Assembly: GCA_907165275.2 (NCBI GenBank)
Contig: OU015678.1
Location: 1,736,001-1,800,000, forward strand
Direction: 5' to 3'
DNA length: 64,000 nucleotides
Source: Zygaena filipendulae
Taxonomy: Eukaryota; Arthropoda; Insecta; Lepidoptera; Zygaenidae
A program made the position numbers and the translations under genes. Positions 63,601-64,000 of the stretch are shown here, piece by piece. Below the pieces are notes generated by a model. The model made no database searches and was not told where the DNA came from. It saw only the letters and a program-made list of their open reading frames with translations. The first letter of the stretch is position 1. Every line of letters begins with the position of its first letter.

Positions 63601-64000
63601 AAAGAAAAAATACGTGTCCAATATTTTTTATTAATCTACAAGACGGACTAAAAAAAAATTAGTCAAATAGCCTATAGATACGTGCACTTTGGCCACTTTG
63701 GTACAATAGATACATACAACAAATACATAAAATTATAAAATCTATGCAAATCATAATTACTTGAGGCCGGTTTGGCTGTTTTTTTTTCATATTTTTTTGT
63801 ATTCGTGAATTGGTTTGTATGGATGATTTTTTTTTTTATTATAAATAACAACCAAAGGTTGTTATTTGTATATGAAAACTCACTGACTCATGGATAGACA
63901 CATTGAACGAATGCGTATGGTATACTCACCGCATCGTCCAAATCTACGTTGGGCTTGTAGTCCATGCCCACGTTGATGCTCGTGCTGTCGCGGCTCTCGC
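39506..64000 (-). CDS. ACC: Acetyl-CoA carboxylase, C-terminal half (partial, 24 exons seen)
   Basis: ACC makes malonyl-CoA from acetyl-CoA for fatty-acid synthesis in the cytosol. The window holds 3203 coding bases (1067 codons) in one frame: the end of the ACC central domain, then the full carboxyltransferase domain. Landmarks in order: [97 protein letters not shown] and [17 protein letters not shown]. The arginines of SGARIG and ARLGG are present, so carboxyltransferase activity is plausible. The biotin carboxylase and BCCP parts must lie beyond 64000. The family's final 35-40 residues were not found. Several normally conserved stretches differ, so this may be a paralogue. Confidence 0.95.
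39727..39940. repeat. 21-bp minisatellite in the last ACC intron
   Basis: About ten units of CACAAGCCGCCCGCACGTGAG with small changes, starting at the exon 23 donor. Because 21 is a multiple of three, it stays open in several frames and makes spurious 251- and 118-codon ORFs. Confidence 0.85.
39941..40120 (-). CDS. ACC: ACC exon 23 of those seen
   Basis: [20 protein letters not shown] and [13 protein letters not shown], corresponding to [20 protein letters not shown] and LRRWFVEVEG. 60 codons, phase 0, acceptor TTGTAACAG, donor gtgagg. Very GC-rich. Confidence 0.93.
40264..40720 (+). mobile_element. LINE 3' end (CR1/Jockey-like) in ACC intron
   Basis: Encodes [20 protein letters not shown] then [19 protein letters not shown], the typical closing segment of CR1/Jockey-type reverse transcriptase ORFs, then a 3' UTR ending in (CTAAA)n-like repeats. 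5' truncated. Confidence 0.7.
40739..40965 (-). repeat. S2 element split by a younger retroelement tail
   Basis: GCACAACACAAGAAAAAGAA and, after about 115 foreign bases, CTGCCTAATCTAAAGTACAC are the two halves of an S2 copy. The insert ends in ATAAAGTATATGTCTATGTC repeats. Confidence 0.5.
41039..41104 (-). CDS. ACC: ACC exon 22 of those seen
   Basis: [20 protein letters not shown] corresponds to VAVQFADLHDTPGRMQEKG. 22 codons, acceptor TTTGTTGCAG, donor gtgagt, phase 0. Confidence 0.93.
41171..41583. mobile_element. Inverted-repeat element with TATGTTCCGAAATG ends
   Basis: AGGGTATGTTCCGAAATG at the left is the inverse of CATTTCGGAACATAACCT at the right, one mismatch. 413 bp, no ORF, in ACC intron 21-22. 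Confidence 0.65.
41701..41795 (-). CDS. ACC: ACC exon 21 of those seen
   Basis: [20 protein letters not shown] then [11 protein letters not shown], equivalent to [20 protein letters not shown]. Predicted helical. Acceptor CGCTTGCAG, donor gtaaaa. Confidence 0.9.
41862..42184. mobile_element. M1 MITE in ACC intron
   Basis: GGGCATGTGGAC left end, AGTCAACATCCC right end, two TGACGTCA palindromes (about 41988 and 42032). 323 bp, no ORF. A further M1 end fragment lies at 42215-42245. Confidence 0.75.
42785..42877 (-). CDS. ACC: ACC exon 20 of those seen
   Basis: [17 protein letters not shown] then [14 protein letters not shown]. It lies in the variable helical linker before the [12 protein letters not shown] segment, so similarity is weak. 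Phases fit on both sides; acceptor TTTGTTGCAG, donor gtggtg. Confidence 0.78.
43110..43226. repeat. Short tandem repeat, CAGCTAGAAATA-type units
   Basis: About five 22-24 bp units sharing ACAGCTAGAAATA...CTGTCTA. Confidence 0.7.
43258..43373 (-). CDS. ACC: ACC exon 19 of those seen
   Basis: [20 protein letters not shown] and [10 protein letters not shown] correspond to [20 protein letters not shown] and KTMRRVDP. Acceptor CTGACCAG, donor gtcagt, ends in phase 1. Confidence 0.93.
43398..43560 (+). repeat. Family A repeat
   Basis: TAGCTGTTCCACGCGGTAAT to GACGTAAAAGCGTAACTC, 25 bases from exon 19. Confidence 0.6.
43565..44085 (+). mobile_element. LINE 3' end (CR1/Jockey-like)
   Basis: Encodes [15 protein letters not shown] then [18 protein letters not shown], the same closing motif as at 40264 but divergent. 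The 3' UTR ends AATAAATAAACGAATTGAAT. Confidence 0.65.
44150..44335 (-). repeat. Family A repeat, reverse
   Basis: ATAGATGCGAAAGTAACATT start and GCGGGAACTCCGAAATTAAT. Confidence 0.5.
44690..44790. repeat. GACTTTGA simple repeat
   Basis: Irregular runs of TTTGAC(T/G)TTGAC units, about 100 bp, just below exon 18. Confidence 0.65.
44814..44991 (-). CDS. ACC: ACC exon 18 of those seen
   Basis: [40 protein letters not shown] and [10 protein letters not shown] correspond to [40 protein letters not shown] and MEMYADRESR. Acceptor ACCGTACAG, donor gtgagc, ends in phase 2. Confidence 0.94.
45045..45305 (+). repeat. Two family A repeats
   Basis: CTAGCTGTGCCCCGCGGTTT (45047) and CTAGCTGTCTCCCGCGGTTT (45222), both forward. 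Confidence 0.6.
45497..45611 (-). CDS. ACC: ACC exon 17 of those seen
   Basis: [20 protein letters not shown] and [16 protein letters not shown], the conserved catalytic-domain segment. Acceptor GTGATCGCAG, donor gtgagc, ends in phase 1. Confidence 0.95.
45765..46110. repeat. Minisatellite, about 55-60 bp unit
   Basis: Six degraded units sharing AAATTTGAGAAGCTATCAAG and TTTCAGACTGGTCAC. Confidence 0.65.
46205..46332 (-). CDS. ACC: ACC exon 16 of those seen
   Basis: [20 protein letters not shown] and [18 protein letters not shown], the CoA-binding part of the carboxyltransferase with its catalytic arginine. Donor gtgacc, phase 0. The acceptor sits in a GTGGGC repeat. Confidence 0.95.
46335..46370. 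repeat. (GCCCAC)6 microsatellite forming the exon 16 acceptor
   Basis: Six exact units. On the coding (minus) strand it reads (GTGGGC)6 then AG and exon 16, so the acceptor has no pyrimidine tract. Confidence 0.9.
46425..46775 (+). repeat. Family A repeats, opposed pieces
   Basis: Reverse-type start (TTATAAAGAGAAATGATTAG) and a forward copy from GCGATTTCACCCGCGTTCAT to GAAAGCGCAACAAACAAAC. Confidence 0.45.
46804..47040 (+). repeat. Retroelement tail with GAGATCGCTAGTG motif
   Basis: TTCCGGAAGAGATCGCTAGT then CGATACGACCGCCTTTTGTA, a motif common at 3' ends of lepidopteran retroelements and similar to 31915-31950. Confidence 0.4.
47068..47255 (+). repeat. Family A repeat, forward
   Basis: CCCCGCGGTTTCACCCGAGA to CTTTCACATTTATAATACTA. 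It ends about 40 bases below exon 15. Confidence 0.65.
47293..47479 (-). CDS. ACC: ACC exon 15 of those seen (divergent)
   Basis: [20 protein letters not shown] and [12 protein letters not shown]. The usual form is PYDPRWMLAGRPHP...[23 protein letters not shown], so the AGR loop is changed and about six residues shorter. Acceptor CCGTTCAG, donor gtacgg, ends in phase 1. Confidence 0.92.
47556..47880. mobile_element. M1 MITE in ACC intron
   Basis: GGGATGTGGCC left end, TTAGTCAACATGCCC right end, two TGACGTCA sites near 47702 and 47748. Confidence 0.75.
48340..48592. repeat. GATTGATT cryptic simple repeat
   Basis: Irregular GATTGATT/GGATTGA runs for 250 bp. They start two bases from the exon 14 donor. 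Confidence 0.7.
48595..48808 (-). CDS. ACC: ACC exon 14 of those seen
   Basis: [40 protein letters not shown] and RWLSYVPK, matching [20 protein letters not shown] and MHNNGVTH. Acceptor TGACCGCAG, donor gtggga, phase 0. Confidence 0.95.
48920..49266. mobile_element. M2 inverted-repeat element, copy 3, ACC intron
   Basis: CAACGTGCTAATGAATTGAC and inverse AGTTAATTCATTAACACGTTG, flanked by TA, internal GGCGCGTACGCCGCC. Confidence 0.7.
49556..49877. mobile_element. M1 MITE in ACC intron
   Basis: GGGCATGTTGACTAATTTTT left, AGTAGTCAACATTTC right. The sequence is almost identical to the copy at 41862. Two TGACGTCA sites near 49682 and 49726. Confidence 0.78.
50151..50289 (-). CDS. ACC: ACC exon 13 of those seen
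   Basis: [20 protein letters not shown] and [14 protein letters not shown], corresponding to [20 protein letters not shown]. Acceptor CCGACAG, donor gtcagt, ends in phase 2. Confidence 0.94.
50385..50565 (+). repeat. Family A repeat, forward
   Basis: CTAGCTGTTCCCCGCAGCTA to TTTCGCGTTTATAATATTAG. Confidence 0.6.
50773..50992 (-). CDS. ACC: ACC exon 12 of those seen
   Basis: [40 protein letters not shown] and [14 protein letters not shown]. The SGARIG arginine is kept. Acceptor GTCGCCGCAG, donor gtcagt, ends in phase 1. Strong GC third-position bias. Confidence 0.95.
51020..52728. repeat. 90-bp tandem array derived from family A, main block
   Basis: About 19 head-to-tail units of 90 (some 91) bp, each with TTAGCTGTTCCCGCGGGAAT, AGTACCCTATGTCCTTC and ATAGTGTATGCAAAATTGAC. 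The unit is the first part of family A. Because 90 is a multiple of three and the unit lacks stops, both strands show long repeated 30-residue ORFs that are not genes. Confidence 0.92.
52724..53112 (-). mobile_element. 5'-truncated LINE (CR1/Jockey-like) inserted in the array
   Basis: Minus strand encodes [20 protein letters not shown] then [16 protein letters not shown] and a stop, typical of LINE reverse-transcriptase C-termini, and ends in an (AATA)n tail (TATT units 52724-52756). TGTAT at both junctions looks like the target duplication. Confidence 0.7.
53113..53765. repeat. 90-bp tandem array, second block
   Basis: About seven more units (mostly GGGATGGAAAGTACCC variants), the last running into a full family A tail (AATTTCACGATAATCGGTGG ... 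TTTTATAATAATCAGGA) that ends at 53825. Confidence 0.92.
53830..54044. mobile_element. M3 element, truncated copy
   Basis: GGACGCCGATAAGCAAAAAC left end and family interior (TATTGAGAGTTA, TTGACACAAAATAG). The right end is lost. It follows the array's terminal family A copy directly. Confidence 0.6.
54045..54345 (+). repeat. Two degraded family A repeats
   Basis: TTCCCTGCGGTTTCAACAGC and CTAGCTGTTCCCCGCGATTT, both forward. Confidence 0.5.
54563..54733 (-). CDS. ACC: ACC exon 11 of those seen
   Basis: [20 protein letters not shown] and [20 protein letters not shown], matching MVAWKMTFKSPEYPEGRDI and SFGPQEDLLFLRASELAR. 57 codons, phase 0. Acceptor GGGCCGCAG, donor gtgagt. Confidence 0.95.
54767..55072. 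mobile_element. M1 MITE, first of a tandem pair
   Basis: GGGGATGTGGACTACTTTTG left. Core with two TGACGTCA sites near 54890 and 54934. Confidence 0.7.
55076..55285. mobile_element. M1-related MITE, second of the pair, internally deleted
   Basis: GGGCATGTTGACTA left, TTTTGATTTTCATGCCC right, about 210 bp, in reverse order to its neighbour. Confidence 0.55.
55429..55775. mobile_element. M2 inverted-repeat element, copy 4, ACC intron
   Basis: CAACGTGTTAATGAATTAAC and inverse. Left flank TA; right flank TT. Nearly identical to the copy at 38215. Confidence 0.7.
56037..56137 (-). CDS. ACC: ACC exon 10 of those seen
   Basis: [20 protein letters not shown] then VTRLPGQNT, equivalent to [26 protein letters not shown]. 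Acceptor GCGTGCAG, donor gtgagt, phase 0. Confidence 0.92.
56175..56630 (+). repeat. Family A repeats, forward then reverse
   Basis: AGGTATGCCCCGCTGTTTCC (56180) and the reverse end CGCGGGTGAAACCGCGGGGC (56598). Confidence 0.45.
56735..57090. repeat. Minisatellite, about 40 bp unit
   Basis: Eight or so units of TTGTACAAGTTTTTAGAG plus ATGATAATGATAATG variants, ending about 50 bases below exon 9. Confidence 0.8.
57142..57244 (-). CDS. ACC: ACC exon 9 of those seen
   Basis: [20 protein letters not shown] corresponds to SLGTTYIYDIPEMFRQSL. Acceptor TATCCGCAG, donor gtgagt, ends in phase 1. Confidence 0.95.
57245..57872. other. ACC intron 8-9, no recognised feature
   Basis: AT-rich, no known repeat core that I could identify. 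Confidence 0.4.
57873..57974 (-). CDS. ACC: ACC exon 8 of those seen
   Basis: [20 protein letters not shown] then [13 protein letters not shown], matching [29 protein letters not shown]. 34 codons. Acceptor TTGCCAG, donor gtaatg, phase 0. Confidence 0.95.
58160..58735. repeat. Purine-rich tandem DNA with a 200-bp direct duplication
   Basis: GGAGGAAAGGATGAAAG-type units. The block from about 58232 repeats exactly 200 bp later (GAAAGAAGGACCGGAGGGAG at 58246 and 58446). Polypyrimidine on the coding strand. Confidence 0.85.
58751..58857 (-). CDS. ACC: ACC exon 7 of those seen
   Basis: [20 protein letters not shown] then EVSDPRTGV, equivalent to [26 protein letters not shown]. Acceptor CCCCTCAG, donor gtgaga, phase 0. 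Confidence 0.94.
59081..59402. mobile_element. M1 MITE in ACC intron
   Basis: GGGATGTTGAGTAC left, TTAGTCAACATGCCC right, two TGACGTCA sites near 59229 and 59275. Confidence 0.76.
59437..59533 (-). CDS. ACC: ACC exon 6 of those seen
   Basis: [20 protein letters not shown] then [12 protein letters not shown], matching [30 protein letters not shown]. Acceptor CGTCCACAG, donor gtgagt, ends in phase 1. Confidence 0.95.
59630..59995 (+). repeat. Family A repeats, forward then reverse
   Basis: CTAGCTGAACCGCGCGGTTT (59632) and CTGGATCTACTGAACCGATT (59897). Confidence 0.5.
60180..60300 (-). CDS. ACC: ACC exon 5 of those seen
   Basis: [20 protein letters not shown] then [17 protein letters not shown], matching [36 protein letters not shown]. 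Acceptor GTTATACAG, donor gttagt, phase 0. Confidence 0.95.
60425..60570 (+). repeat. Family A fragment
   Basis: TTCCCGCGGGAGTTCCGGG to AATTTCACGATGATCGGTTG. Confidence 0.5.
60806..60921 (-). CDS. ACC: ACC exon 4 of those seen
   Basis: [20 protein letters not shown] then [13 protein letters not shown], matching [32 protein letters not shown]. Acceptor ATGTCTAG, donor gtaagt, ends in phase 2. Confidence 0.95.
60975..61165 (+). repeat. Family A repeat, full forward copy
   Basis: TAGCTATACCCCGCGGTTTT to GGCGTGAAAGCGTAACAAAC and ACTCACTTTCG. Confidence 0.65.
61380..61730 (+). mobile_element. Retroelement 3' end (SINE/LINE)
   Basis: GAAGACCAGCGCCGGGTGGT, TTATGCTGAGCTGGCCGCCT and a TTTGTGTTGTGTCAAATAAA tail followed by AATTCAA repeats. 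The tail also occurs in reverse at 15793. Confidence 0.5.
61984..62164 (-). CDS. ACC: ACC exon 3 of those seen
   Basis: [20 protein letters not shown] and [12 protein letters not shown], matching [19 protein letters not shown] and HKMHLYLGAAK. Acceptor CACCCCGCAG, donor gtaacg, phase 0. Confidence 0.95.
62174..62308. repeat. M4 short inverted-repeat element next to exon 3 acceptor
   Basis: GATCAACTCAGTGCTTG left, CAAGCACCGGGTTGATT right, with GATAAAAGCC and GGCTTTTATC inside. It starts 9 bases from the exon. Confidence 0.55.
62320..62460. repeat. Smaller GGTATCTGTG-rich block
   Basis: Scattered TGTGGGTATCTGTGAGCACC-like units related to the larger minisatellite at 62790. Confidence 0.45.
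62785..63135. repeat. G-rich 17-18 bp minisatellite
   Basis: Some 18 units of GTGGGTGTCTGTGGGTA and variants, about 30 bases from exon 2. It generates a Thr/His/Pro repeat ORF that is not a gene. Confidence 0.85.
63168..63328 (-). CDS. ACC: ACC exon 2 of those seen
   Basis: [20 protein letters not shown] then [19 protein letters not shown]. The IRR(V/I)TF motif is conserved in ACC. Acceptor GTTCGCAG with an in-frame CAGCAG alternative. Donor gtcagt, ends in phase 2. Confidence 0.92.
63357..63672. mobile_element. M1 MITE in ACC intron
   Basis: GGGATGTTGACGACTTTTGA left, TTAGTCAAATAGCC right, TGACGTCA near 63503 and 63550. Confidence 0.74.
63930..64000 (-). CDS. ACC: ACC exon 1 of those seen (cut by window edge)
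   Basis: [20 protein letters not shown] then DDA and donor gtgagt. In frame with exon 2 (phase 0); the rest lies beyond the window. Assigned by continuity rather than strong similarity. Confidence 0.85.

Overview
This is animal nuclear DNA, almost certainly from a moth or butterfly. Genes are split into short exons with GT..AG introns. AT-rich introns and spacers are packed with short interspersed repeats typical of Lepidoptera (CCCGCGG...ATTTATAATA elements, (GAAA)n-associated SINEs, RTE and CR1/Jockey-like LINE ends, several MITE families). There is no bacterial gene organisation, and I found no rRNA or tRNA gene and no CRISPR array.

The window holds two large genes, convergent and tail to tail. 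Gene 1 (+ strand, 14565-34205, 29 exons by my splicing) is a GH38 lysosomal-type alpha-mannosidase. Every splice phase joins to one open frame of 1442 codons. The zinc ligands and both catalytic aspartates are present. It has an unusual charged, low-complexity insert of roughly 350 residues near the C-terminus (exons 26-28), and exon 26 can also be read as an alternative last exon ending in a hydrophobic segment.

Gene 2 (- strand, 64000 down to 39506, 24 exons seen, 5' part outside the window) is the C-terminal half of acetyl-CoA carboxylase: the end of the central region plus the whole carboxyltransferase domain, 1067 codons in one frame. Its exons are GC-rich islands. Several normally conserved stretches are divergent, which suggests a paralogue. 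The usual last exon was not found.

Layout: 1-362 no feature seen; 363-587 a possible terminal exon of an unknown gene (-); 588-14564 TE-rich spacer with RTE fragments, a long-inverted-repeat element and MITEs; 14565-34205 mannosidase, with TE insertions in many introns; 34206-39460 convergent spacer; 39506-64000 carboxylase, whose introns hold a 90-bp tandem array grown from a dispersed repeat, many copies of a MITE carrying two TGACGTCA palindromes each, and several minisatellites.

The two genes have unrelated jobs (glycoprotein/oligosaccharide breakdown in the lysosome; malonyl-CoA synthesis for fatty acids). Nothing in the sequence suggests co-regulation beyond being neighbours. Repeat families named here: A = CCCGCGG interspersed repeat; M1 = TGTTGAC-ended MITE with CRE palindromes; M2 = CAACGTG-ended element; M3 = GGACGTAGATAAGC-ended element; M4 = ATCAACC/GTGCTTG-ended element; S2 = (GAAA)n-tailed SINE-like repeat. 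Exon boundaries come from reading splice consensus, phase and family similarity by eye, not from transcripts.
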